In this document: piece after piece, positions 21,200 through 29,974 of the stretch
How positions within the stretch are numbered: the first letter of the stretch is position 1
Layout: every line of letters starts with the position of its first letter
Assembly: GCA_029556615.1 (NCBI GenBank)
Contig: JAKQDD010000081.1
Location: 1 to 38,569, forward strand
Length of the DNA stretch: 38,569 bases
Source: Verrucomicrobiota bacterium
GTDB lineage: Bacteria > Verrucomicrobiota > Verrucomicrobiia > Limisphaerales > J093
Direction of reading: 5' to 3'
Position numbers and translations under genes: made by a program
Notes under the pieces: generated by a model
What the model saw: the letters and a program-made list of their open reading frames with translations, nothing else
Database searches by the model: none
What the model was told of the DNA's origin: nothing

Positions 21200-23947
21200 A
21201 TGTTTGATGATCGAGGACAGATGGGCGGGCCGGAGTCCGCCATAGTGATACACGGGGCGCGGGAGCACAACCTGAAGAATGTGTCGCTCGCGGTGCCCCG
21301 CGGGCGGCTGGTTGTCATCACCGGGGTGAGCGGCTCCGGCAAGAGCACGCTGGCGTTTGACCTGCTGTTTGCCGAGGGACAACGGCGGTTCCTGGACTCG
21401 ATGAACGTCTATGCGCGGCAATTCGTGGAGCAGTTGGCGCGTCCGGACGTGGATTTGATTGCGGGCATCCCGCCCACGGTGAGCATCGAGCAGCGCATCA
21501 GCCGCGGCGGGGGCAAGAGCACGGTGGCCACGGTCACGGAGGTTCATCACTTCATCCGCCTGCTCTTTGCGCGGTTGGGCACCCCGTTCTGCCCGGAGTG
21601 CCGCGTGCCGGTCGAGGCCCAGACCCGCGACGAACTGGGCCGCCGCCTGCAGCGTGAGCTGCGCCAGCGCGGCGACCTGCGGTTGCTGGCGCCGGTGGTG
21701 AAGAACCGCAAGGGGTTCCACACCGATGTGGGAGAATGGGCCGCCCGCCACGGCTACGCGGAGGTTCGCGCGGACGGACGGTTTTATTCCACCCGCCAGC
21801 GGCTGCGCCTGGACCGCTTTCGCGAGCATGACGTGGAGATTGTTGTCGGCGTGCTGAAGGCGGACGGGCGGCCCCCGGGAGGGCGAACGCCCCCGCGAAT
21901 CCGCGCCGCTTCGGCAAACGGGGATCCCGGGGGCGCCCGCCCTCCCCGCCTGGAAGGGCAGCGGCTGATTGACGAAGCCCTCAAGCTGGGCCAGGGGACC
22001 CTGTTTGCGCTGGATTCACATCAGCGCCTGACCCTTCATTCGACCGAGCGCGCCTGCCCGCAGTGCGGCCGTTCCTTCGCGGTGCTGGATCCCAAGAACT
22101 TCAGCTATAACTCCCCGCAGGGCTGGTGCCCGCGCTGCCGGGGTTTCGGGGAGCTGTTTTACCTGCCCGAGGCGGATCGCGGCGCGCGGGCGGACGCGAT
22201 CGAGGAATCGTGGTACGGCTGGCAGGAGGGACAACGGGAGACCTGCCCCGAGTGCGGCGGGTCGCGGCTGAACCCGCTGGCGCGGGCGGTGCGGCTGGGA
22301 TGCGCGGAGTGCGGGGCGCGGGAGGCCGGGTGGGAAACCGCGCCGACGATGGACACGTTTGGCCGGATGTCGGTGGCGGAGGCGGACCATTTCTTCCGGC
22401 GCCTCAAGTTTGCGGCGCGCGCGGCGTTGATTGCGCGCGACATCCTGCCGGAAATCCGGGAACGGCTGAAGTTTCTCCGGGAGGTGGGGCTGGATTACCT
22501 GCAGTTGGGGCGGGGCGTGCCGACGTTGTCGGGCGGCGAGGCGCAGCGCATCCGGCTGGCGGCGCAACTGGGCTCGAACCTGAGCGGCGTGCTTTACATC
22601 CTGGATGAGCCCACCATTGGCCTGCACGCGCGGGATAACGAGCAATTACTGGCGGCGCTGGAGCAACTCAAGGCCCGCGGCAACTCCGTGCTGGTGGTGG
22701 AGCATGACGAGGCCACCATGCGGCGGGCGGACTATATCATTGACCTGGGTCCCGGGCCGGGCCGGCATGGGGGGGAAGTGGTGGCCGCCGGCACGCTGGC
22801 CGAATTGCGGCGGCATCCGGAATCCATCACGGGGCAATGCCTGCGGACGAAGCGAAGCTTCCCGGCGCGCGGGCAGCGGCGCGCGGTGGGCAAGGCGCGG
22901 CGGCCGGCGCCGGAACCCGGCTGGCTGACGCTGCGGGGCGCCCGGAAGAACAACTTAAAGAACCTGACGGTTTCGTTTCCGCTGGGCAGGCTGGTGGTGG
23001 TGACGGGTGTGAGCGGCTCGGGCAAGAGCACGCTGGTGCGCGAGTGCCTGCTCCCGGCGCTGCAATCCCGCCGCGCATCGCGCGCCGCGCGCCGCACGTC
23101 CGCGCGTCCCCGGCTCTCCGGGGCGGAATCGCTGCATGCCGTCTATGAAGTGGACCAATCGCCCATTGGGCGCACGCCACGCTCGATTCCTGCCACGTAT
23201 GTGGGCTTCTTTGACGACATCCGCCGGTTATTTGCGCAGGTGCCGGAAGCGCGGCTGCGCGGTTATTCGCCGAGCCGGTTTTCCTTCAACAGCGCGCAGG
23301 GCCGCTGCCCCGAGTGCGAAGGGGCGGGAACGATCAAGCTGGAGATGAACTTTCTGCCCCCCGCGTTCGTGCGCTGCGAGGTCTGCGGCGGGACGCGGTT
23401 CAACCGTGAAACGCTCGACATCGAATACCATGGCCGGAATATCGCCGCGGTGCTGGAGATGTCCGTGGAAGAGGCGCGGGAATTCTTTGGCAACCTGCCC
23501 CGCCTCCGGCGGCCGCTGCAGGCGTTGTGCGATACAGGGCTGGGCTATCTCAAGCTGGGCCAGACCAGCCCCACCCTCAGCGGCGGCGAAGCGCAGCGCG
23601 TCAAACTGGTGAGCCATCTGCTGTCCGGGCTGAAGACGCCCGAGGCGCTGGAGCGCCGGCCCCGGCGGAACCTGTTCGTCCTGGAGGAACCCACCATCGG
23701 CCTGCACATGGCCGATGTGCGGCGGCTGGTGGACGTGCTGCAACGGTTGGTGGAGGCCGGCCATTCGGTCATCGTCATCGAGCATAACCTCGATCTCATT
23801 GCCGAGGCCGATTGGGTGATTGACCTCGGCCCCGAAGGCGGGGACGGCGGCGGACGCGTCGTGGCCGCCGGCACGCCGGAGCAGGTGGCCCGCTGCCGGC
23901 TCTCACATACCGGGCGGTTCCTGCGCGGCATTCTCGCCCCGGCCTAA
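21200..23947 (+). CDS. uvrA: Excinuclease ABC subunit A (UvrA)
   Basis: UvrA dimers scan DNA for bulky lesions and load UvrB in nucleotide excision repair. The 915-residue protein has two ABC ATPase modules: Walker A GVSGSGKST twice, signatures LSGGEAQRIRLA and LSGGEAQRVKLV, and Walker B LYILDEPTIGLH and LFVLEEPTIGLH. The second Walker B has Glu where Asp is usual. Zinc modules CPQCGRSFAVLDP...CPRCRGFGE and CPECEGAG...CEVCGGTRF are present. An in-frame Pro/Arg/Gly-rich stretch (about residues 225-253) comes from a palindromic repeat. Start ATG 21200, 28 nt after the tRNA CCA; ATG 21221 with gagga just before it is the alternative. It is chromosomal, outside the mobile element. Confidence 0.93.
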   Translation: MFDDRGQMGGPESAIVIHGAREHNLKNVSLAVPRGRLVVITGVSGSGKSTLAFDLLFAEGQRRFLDSMNVYARQFVEQLARPDVDLIAGIPPTVSIEQRISRGGGKSTVATVTEVHHFIRLLFARLGTPFCPECRVPVEAQTRDELGRRLQRELRQRGDLRLLAPVVKNRKGFHTDVGEWAARHGYAEVRADGRFYSTRQRLRLDRFREHDVEIVVGVLKADGRPPGGRTPPRIRAASANGDPGGARPPRLEGQRLIDEALKLGQGTLFALDSHQRLTLHSTERACPQCGRSFAVLDPKNFSYNSPQGWCPRCRGFGELFYLPEADRGARADAIEESWYGWQEGQRETCPECGGSRLNPLARAVRLGCAECGAREAGWETAPTMDTFGRMSVAEADHFFRRLKFAARAALIARDILPEIRERLKFLREVGLDYLQLGRGVPTLSGGEAQRIRLAAQLGSNLSGVLYILDEPTIGLHARDNEQLLAALEQLKARGNSVLVVEHDEATMRRADYIIDLGPGPGRHGGEVVAAGTLAELRRHPESITGQCLRTKRSFPARGQRRAVGKARRPAPEPGWLTLRGARKNNLKNLTVSFPLGRLVVVTGVSGSGKSTLVRECLLPALQSRRASRAARRTSARPRLSGAESLHAVYEVDQSPIGRTPRSIPATYVGFFDDIRRLFAQVPEARLRGYSPSRFSFNSAQGRCPECEGAGTIKLEMNFLPPAFVRCEVCGGTRFNRETLDIEYHGRNIAAVLEMSVEEAREFFGNLPRLRRPLQALCDTGLGYLKLGQTSPTLSGGEAQRVKLVSHLLSGLKTPEALERRPRRNLFVLEEPTIGLHMADVRRLVDVLQRLVEAGHSVIVIEHNLDLIAEADWVIDLGPEGGDGGGRVVAAGTPEQVARCRLSHTGRFLRGILAPA
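21877..21947. repeat. Palindromic repeat inserted in frame inside uvrA
   Basis: Imperfect arms of about 28 bp (21877-21904 and 21919-21947; core gggagggcg..cgcccccg) flank a short loop. It encodes a Pro/Arg/Gly-rich string that interrupts the UvrB-binding-like region of UvrA without breaking the frame. Its cccccgggaggg core recurs in the palindrome at 3233-3287. Confidence 0.7.
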
Positions 23948-24032
23948 GCGCGGCGCGGGCCGAATCCCCAGCGGCCCACCGCGAACCTGGCGGCGCCCCG
24001 CGGCGCGAGCCGGGACGGCGATACCGGACCGG

Positions 24033-27000
24033 CTATGGCATCCGGAGACGGAAGTAACGTTGCCCGCCGGTGGCGGGCAGTTGCGCCGTGGCGATCCCGC
24101 CGGCTTCCGTCAGCATCACGGCGACCGGCGCGTAGGGACCCAGGACATGGTTGGCGGCTTCGAGCACGGGCTCCGGATGCGTGGCGGGCCAACTGACGGC
24201 AATCCCCCCGGCCTCCGGCGCCACGCTCAATTTCGGGCGCCGGGGCGGCTCGAAGCTCACGCCGTCAATCCAGAGGGTGAAGCCGCTGCCCCAGGTATCG
24301 GCATGGATTTCCAGCGCGGTGATGCGGCTCAGGTCCGGGGCGCCAAAGGTGGAGCGCCGCCAGCCGTTTTCCTCCGTGGGCGAAGCCGCCAGCGGTATCT
24401 GGCAGGCCAGCCAGGCGTCCCGGGCGTCGTTGAGCAACTCGTAGGGCCAGCCGTCCTGGTAATATTGATACTGAACGTAGTTGCCATCGCCATCCTTGAG
24501 CCGGATCCACGGGCTGCCATTTTGAAAGCCCAGGTTGGGATTCTCGACATAGAACCGGATGTTCAGGGTGCTGACCTCGGTGAGGTCCCACAACGCGTTG
24601 AAGGTGCCGGGGTAGCGGACCCAAGTATCGAATCCTCCGTCGGTGACAAACTTAAGCGAGGCCTGGCCGACCTGCCGGCGCGAGGCATCGTTCGTGACGG
24701 TGCTGCCGCCGCTGGCGCCTCCCTCGGCCCAGGCAACCCAGTCGGCGGCGTTGGTCTCGGTGAGTTCGCGCGGCGGAAAGCGCTGGATGGGGCCGCCGAG
24801 CGTGACCTGGCGCGTGAAGGTGGCCTGGTTGGTCTCGCCCTGGTAGTAGGCGACGTTGGCCTCGGTGATGTCGAGCCACGCGTAATCCACCACGCCCTCG
24901 TATTCGAGGCGGAAGTGCAGCACGCCATTGGCTCCCGTCACCGCGACGTAGCCAAACGGGTTGGCGCGCAGCACGTCGCCCGTCGGCAACGGCGGGACTT
25001 TGGCGGGGTCAATCGGCACGTTCGGCAGGACCAAGACGCCGTTGGAGTCGGTCAGCCCCTGGGCCTTGACCTGCGGGGTGATGAGCCGGCCCTCATCCGG
25101 GCGCTCTTCGAGCTGATACACCTTCACCGCCGCGCCGTGGAGCGGCTGGCCGGTGCGCGTGAGAAAGCGCATTTTCACTTCCGCCGGGATGCCATAGAGA
25201 TACTGGCCGAAATAGCCGTGGGCCTGGTCGAGCCAGTGGTTCATCGCCAGCGCGCTGTGCGGCGAGAAGAAGGGGCTGCACGCGCGCATAAGATCGTCGG
25301 GGCCGGTGTAGCCGAGGCCGGAGACCTGGTTCATCTCCCCGCTGAGGTCGAGCTGGTAAATGTCAATGAGCCCGAGCTGATGCCCCATTTCGTGAAGATA
25401 GCCGTAATCAATGTCGTCCGCGTCGTTATACCACCCGGAGTTGCGGTAGCTGTAGGGGGCTTCGTGGGCGTAGAACCGGAAGGGGAACACGGCAAACGGG
25501 AGGGTGTCAACCGCCGGATCGGGCGCGGTGTCCGCCAGCAGCTCCAGCACGTCGTAATGCACGCGCTTGGCGCAGTTGGCGCTGGCGAACATTTGGTTGA
25601 ACCGCGCCATGTGATACTGAATCCAGTCAATCAAGTCATCCGTGACCGCGTTCGCCCAGTTGGTCGTCTGGAACCGGAAGCTTTCGTAGTAGCTCGCGTC
25701 AATATAACTCAGGAAGGCGACGGACTTGGTGTTGATGGTCACCGCATTGTTGCCCGCCCGCGCGTCGGACGTGGTGAGGAGGAAGCGGACGTCATGCGCC
25801 GCGCCGTCCCACGGACGCGCGAACGTGAACGTCGTCCGGCCGCCCGGGGCGAGCGGCCCGGCGACGGAGTTGGAAGCGGCGTTGGTGCCGTCCCATTGCC
25901 AGACGCCGACGATGGCATTGGTCCACGGATTGCTCCCCCGGTTGCGGACCGTGGCGGTGTACGTGACCGGGGCGTTGATGGCCGGCCAGCGCGGCGTGTT
26001 GGTCGTCTGGCCATGGCCCAGGCCCGTCGCCGCGCTGAAGCGGTAGGGGCCGTAGCCGGAGGGCTCGGTGATTTCGTAATCGGTGTATTCCGCGGCGTAG
26101 CGCGGAAAGCGCGGCGTGCGGGAGATGCCGACGACCTGGAGGTCGGTTTCATCATACGGCCGGAAGCCGCCGATGGCCGTGACCGTGCCCGGCTCGCCGC
26201 CGGAGAGCGTGACGGTTGCGACAAAGTAGTAATAGCTCGCTCCATTCACCAGCGGGCTGTCCAGGTAAGTCGTCGCAAGCCGATTCGAGAGGGTTGCGAC
26301 GGGCGTCAGGCCCGCGAGCGACGTGAACGGCTCCGGGGCGCGATAAATCGCGTAGTGGGAGAAATGCCCCATCGGGTCGGGCACCGGCAGCCATTGCAGC
26401 TCGATGGCGGCGTTCAGCGGCCGTGCCGCCTGGCCGGCGGGCGGCGGCAGGTGGATTTCCGGCGCCGCGTTCAGATCGAAGGCATTGTAGAGATTCGCCG
26501 CCTGCTGCGAGGGCGTCTGGCCATCGCCGTTGCTTTGCGTCCAGACGAGCCGCGCGGGCAGGTACAGCAGGCCGTCGGACGAGAGGGTGGCCGTGCTCCG
26601 GGCGGTGCCATTTGCCGCCACCGTCAGCGTGTCGAGCAAGGTGGCGTTCGCCCCGTCGTCCCGCAGGGCGAAGTAAGTTCCGCCCTCGTTATTGCCCACG
26701 ACCAGAACCCCGTTGGGCGTCACAATGGGCGACGACGCTTCGCTGTCCCAACCCTTGCTGCCGGTGGCGTAGGACCATTTCACCGAGCCATCGGCGGTGT
26801 TGATGGCGTACAACCGGCCGTCGCCTTCCTGGCTGACCGTTTGAAAATAGAACGTCAGCCCATCCTGCGCCAGGCAGCCGGCGCTTTGAGCGCGCTGCGG
26901 GTGATTCACCCCGTCCTGCCAATCGAACACCGGCATCGCCACCTGGCTCCACAACGGCTCCCCGTCGGCGTCCACGCCGACGATTCGGATGCTCGCCGCG

Positions 27001-27965
27001 CCGATGGGCAGATAGACCCGGCCCGACGCCGGATCCACCGCCGGGTCGGCGTCAGTCTCCAGGCCGCCCGTGACGCTCCACCACTCGTCGCCGCTGGCGC
27101 CGTCAAACGCTTTCAACTCGGCGCAGCGGCCCGCGGCGAGCACGTTCGTGCGCGCGGCGGTGGTCCAGATCGCCGGCCGGCTGAGGCACTCGCACAACTC
27201 CGATTCCGCCTCCCAGGTGACTAAGATGTCGGTGCCCGAATCGGTCCCCGCGTACGGCCGGTCATTCCAGGCGTGCGCGAAGATGCGGCCGTCCGGCGCC
27301 ACCTTCGGCGAAGCGATGCCCAACCGCTCCGGATCGGCATCCGCCTCGTTATGCCAGTAAACCGAAGGCCCCTCGGCCGACGCGAATGCCATCAACGGAT
27401 GCGGCGTATCGTCGTTGATGACATAAATCGTCGCGCCATCCGGAGAAAAGGCGGGCGTGTTGACGCCGATGGATTCGCCGCCAGCGGGATTGCCGCTCCA
27501 GAAAACCTGGCCCGTGTGCCGGTCCATGCCCTGCACCCCTTTGGGCCAATGATAGCCGCTCACCACCAGGTCTGCCCCGTCGGGGCCCACACCGTCAAAA
27601 AACACCATTGCGCTGCAGCTCAGGTTGCCTTCATTGGGCGAGCCCGGAGCCGGCGTCTGCCACCGCAGCACCGCGAAGAAATTGGTCCCCATCCGGTTGG
27701 TTGGAACAATGAAATCCGCCCGGCCGGTGTTCTCGGCATCGCGGTGGAGTTGCGTCCAGGCCTCCGCCGACGAGGCCGCCGCGCGCGGCCCGCCGTCCGC
27801 CCCGGATGCTCCCGAAGGGAGACGGGGGGGGCTGGCAGGGAAATCGCCAAAGTTTGCGGCAGAAACCGGCGCGGCGAAGACCGTCGCACCGGCCAGCCAG
27901 AGGGCCAGCACGCTGGCGGAATGCCGCCGTTTGCGAACGGGAATGGAAGTTGATGGAGTCTTCAT
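24033..27965 (-). CDS. Very large secreted PQQ-propeller/FN3/metallopeptidase protein
   Basis: The product has 1310 residues. Residues 1-36 are a signal peptide (basic RKRRH, then VLALWLAGATVFAAPVSA). About 65-495 form a PQQ/WD-like beta-propeller (repeats such as DGRLYAINTADGSVKWSYAT). 503-600 is a fibronectin-III-like domain, 665-750 a CARDB-like domain (YTATVRNRGSNPW). Residues 858-868 are HEMGHQLGLID, a complete HExxHxxGxxD zinc-peptidase site. A carbohydrate-binding-like region follows (FDTWVRYPGTFN; LEIHADTWGSGFTLWIDGV), and the C-terminus is a small beta domain ending FRLRMP, a style seen in Verrucomicrobia. An 8-C tract (27824-27831) lies at codons 45-48. ATG 27965; GATAAA lies about 10 nt before it. 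Probable extracellular degradative enzyme. Confidence 0.8.
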   Translation of the reverse strand: MKTPSTSIPVRKRRHSASVLALWLAGATVFAAPVSAANFGDFPASPPRLPSGASGADGGPRAAASSAEAWTQLHRDAENTGRADFIVPTNRMGTNFFAVLRWQTPAPGSPNEGNLSCSAMVFFDGVGPDGADLVVSGYHWPKGVQGMDRHTGQVFWSGNPAGGESIGVNTPAFSPDGATIYVINDDTPHPLMAFASAEGPSVYWHNEADADPERLGIASPKVAPDGRIFAHAWNDRPYAGTDSGTDILVTWEAESELCECLSRPAIWTTAARTNVLAAGRCAELKAFDGASGDEWWSVTGGLETDADPAVDPASGRVYLPIGAASIRIVGVDADGEPLWSQVAMPVFDWQDGVNHPQRAQSAGCLAQDGLTFYFQTVSQEGDGRLYAINTADGSVKWSYATGSKGWDSEASSPIVTPNGVLVVGNNEGGTYFALRDDGANATLLDTLTVAANGTARSTATLSSDGLLYLPARLVWTQSNGDGQTPSQQAANLYNAFDLNAAPEIHLPPPAGQAARPLNAAIELQWLPVPDPMGHFSHYAIYRAPEPFTSLAGLTPVATLSNRLATTYLDSPLVNGASYYYFVATVTLSGGEPGTVTAIGGFRPYDETDLQVVGISRTPRFPRYAAEYTDYEITEPSGYGPYRFSAATGLGHGQTTNTPRWPAINAPVTYTATVRNRGSNPWTNAIVGVWQWDGTNAASNSVAGPLAPGGRTTFTFARPWDGAAHDVRFLLTTSDARAGNNAVTINTKSVAFLSYIDASYYESFRFQTTNWANAVTDDLIDWIQYHMARFNQMFASANCAKRVHYDVLELLADTAPDPAVDTLPFAVFPFRFYAHEAPYSYRNSGWYNDADDIDYGYLHEMGHQLGLIDIYQLDLSGEMNQVSGLGYTGPDDLMRACSPFFSPHSALAMNHWLDQAHGYFGQYLYGIPAEVKMRFLTRTGQPLHGAAVKVYQLEERPDEGRLITPQVKAQGLTDSNGVLVLPNVPIDPAKVPPLPTGDVLRANPFGYVAVTGANGVLHFRLEYEGVVDYAWLDITEANVAYYQGETNQATFTRQVTLGGPIQRFPPRELTETNAADWVAWAEGGASGGSTVTNDASRRQVGQASLKFVTDGGFDTWVRYPGTFNALWDLTEVSTLNIRFYVENPNLGFQNGSPWIRLKDGDGNYVQYQYYQDGWPYELLNDARDAWLACQIPLAASPTEENGWRRSTFGAPDLSRITALEIHADTWGSGFTLWIDGVSFEPPRRPKLSVAPEAGGIAVSWPATHPEPVLEAANHVLGPYAPVAVMLTEAGGIATAQLPATGGQRYFRLRMP

Positions 27966-28227
27966 AGTTTGGGCTTTATCAGGTCGGAAGGTTTTGGTGA
28001 GTTTCCCGGGACGGGAAAGAGCCGAAGCCACGGCCCGCCGGCACGGAGTATGGCAGGGGGGAAAACAGGGATGTGGTTTCAAGCTCACTGGACATGCCAT
28101 GACATTACCGAAAAGCGGCCCGCGGGTCAACGGGTTTTTTCGCGCCAGGGCATCGCATCCGGGCGCCCGGGTCTCCAGCTTTTCCCCCTGTCCGCAAGCC
28201 CGTAAATCCACGCGGAACCCGCGCGGG

Positions 28228-29709
28228 CTAAGGCTGGGCGGGACGCTGTTGCATCCGGGCGCGCGGGCCAAAGTAGGGATAGCGGTCCCAGTGATCGTCG
28301 TCGTTGGCGAGGCGCGGGTCGGCGGTGTCTTTTTGCCACTGGTCCAGGCGGGCGCGGAGCTGTTTTTGCGCGGCGGCATAGGCGGGCTGGCCGGCCACGT
28401 TGTTGATCTGGTGCGGGTCCCGGCGCAAATCGTAGAGCTCCTCCGCCGGGCGCCGGGCGAAGCAAAGCTGGTAGAACTGCCGCACCGCCGGCTCATCGCG
28501 GTGATCCAGGATGAAGCTCTTGGTCGGGCCGTCGTCGCAGTCGCCGAAGGCGCTAAGGGGATCCTTGTGCGCCTGCGGATCCCCGGCCGGCCAGCGGTCG
28601 GGCCGAAGATTGCGCACGTAAAGAAACTCGCGCGTGCGAATGGCGCGCACCGGGTAACCCGCGTCGCCAGCGCGCGCGTTGGCGTGCCGCTCGCGCTCGA
28701 GAAAGACGGTGTTGCGCGTCCCGGGTTTCTCCGCGCCGGTCAGCAGCCCCAGAAAGCTGCGGCCGGTCATCGCCGGCAGCGGCGGAAGCCCGGCCGCTTC
28801 CAGGCAGGTCGGCGCGAGATCCATCAGGCTGATGAACTCCTCGCAAACCCGGCCGGCTTTGACCCGGGCCGGCCAGCGGACGGCCAGCGGCTGGCGGCTG
28901 CCGCCATCATAGACATTGGCCTTGCAGCGCGGGAACGGCCAGCCATTGTCGCCGCTGATGATGACCAGCGTATTGTCGCGCCGGCCCGCCTTGTCCAGCG
29001 CCGCCAGCACCTCGCCCACGTCGCGGTCGAAGCGCTGCACTTTCCAGTAGTAGTCCAGCACATCCTGGCGCGAAACGGCATTATCCGGCCAGTAAGGAGG
29101 GATGACGACCTTGTTCGTTTTGAGGCCAATGCCGGCGCCCGAACCGGCTTCGTAGGGCCGATGCGGATCATGGCTGCCGAACCAGAAGCAGAACGGCGTT
29201 CCCGCCGGCACGGTTTGCAGAAAGGCGTCAAAGCTCGGAAACGCCTGGCCCGCCGGGTTGCGCGTGTAGCCACCGGCCCGGAAATCGCCCGGCCCCCAGC
29301 CTTTGCGCGTGCTGCCAATGACATAGCCGGCTTTTTCCAGCAGCTTGGGATACACCGGGTACCGCCGAGGCAGAAACCCCCACAGGCAGCTCCCCTCCTC
29401 CAGCCGATGCGGGTATTGGCCGGTCAGCATCGCCGCTCGCGACGGCGAGCACGACGACACCGTGCTGAAGCAGTAGTTGAAGCGCACCCCCGCGCGGGCA
29501 ATGCGGTCAAAATTCGGCGTATGCACCACCCGGTCGCCATAGACGCCCGCATGCGGCCAGCTCCAATCATCCGCCAGGCAAAACAGTATGTTCGGACGCG
29601 AGTCCGCCGCCGCCGCCAGCACGCCGGCCAGCAGCACCAGGCTGAAATAAACCAGCTTCCGGCGCGGCTCCCGCCCTCCCCGTCCCGGCAAAATCTTATG
29701 GCTATTCAT
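28228..29709 (-). CDS. Secreted sulfatase (formylglycine-dependent)
   Basis: The 493-residue protein hydrolyses sulfate esters, probably of polysaccharides. Residues 18-35 are a hydrophobic signal segment (LVYFSLVLLAGVLAAAA), immediately followed by SRPNILFCLADDWSW with metal ligands Asp47-Asp48. The active site CSPSRAAMLTG has Cys87, which is converted to formylglycine. Further metal ligands are in IISGDNGWPF, and FWFGSHDPHRPYE supplies the substrate-side His. The order fits the sulfatase S1 family, and heparan N-sulfatase-like members share the LYDLRRDPHQINNVA C-terminal string. ATG 29709; the ORF extension to 30030 is a shadow. It is divergent from the amidohydrolase gene. Sulfatases are abundant in Verrucomicrobia and Planctomycetes. 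Confidence 0.9.
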   Translation of the reverse strand: MNSHKILPGRGGREPRRKLVYFSLVLLAGVLAAAADSRPNILFCLADDWSWPHAGVYGDRVVHTPNFDRIARAGVRFNYCFSTVSSCSPSRAAMLTGQYPHRLEEGSCLWGFLPRRYPVYPKLLEKAGYVIGSTRKGWGPGDFRAGGYTRNPAGQAFPSFDAFLQTVPAGTPFCFWFGSHDPHRPYEAGSGAGIGLKTNKVVIPPYWPDNAVSRQDVLDYYWKVQRFDRDVGEVLAALDKAGRRDNTLVIISGDNGWPFPRCKANVYDGGSRQPLAVRWPARVKAGRVCEEFISLMDLAPTCLEAAGLPPLPAMTGRSFLGLLTGAEKPGTRNTVFLERERHANARAGDAGYPVRAIRTREFLYVRNLRPDRWPAGDPQAHKDPLSAFGDCDDGPTKSFILDHRDEPAVRQFYQLCFARRPAEELYDLRRDPHQINNVAGQPAYAAAQKQLRARLDQWQKDTADPRLANDDDHWDRYPYFGPRARMQQRPAQP

Positions 29710-29974
29710 CCCGGCCGGCGCAACCCGATGAGAACTTGCTTTCCGCGCTCCCGCCCGCACAGAACGCCACGCGCGGGCGGGGAAAAAGGCTTTTGCGCTC
29801 ACCGAGCATGCGCCGACTTTATCAAAAGCCGGCTGGCGCTTCAACGCCTTATTTGCGGCGAATAAGAACCGGCTTTCCCCGCGCGCGCGCGCCCGGAGCC
29901 GGCGCCGGGAAACTGGCGCCGCGGGTCGCAGGTTGATGTGGCCGCCAGCCCGATTTTCGGATATAACCCGGCGG

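Noticed and set aside
23820..27224. 1134-codon plus-strand ORF
   Set aside because: It is the antisense shadow of the secreted propeller/peptidase gene and of the end of uvrA; the opposite strand has clear domains and a signal peptide, while this frame is Arg/Gly/Ala-rich without motifs.
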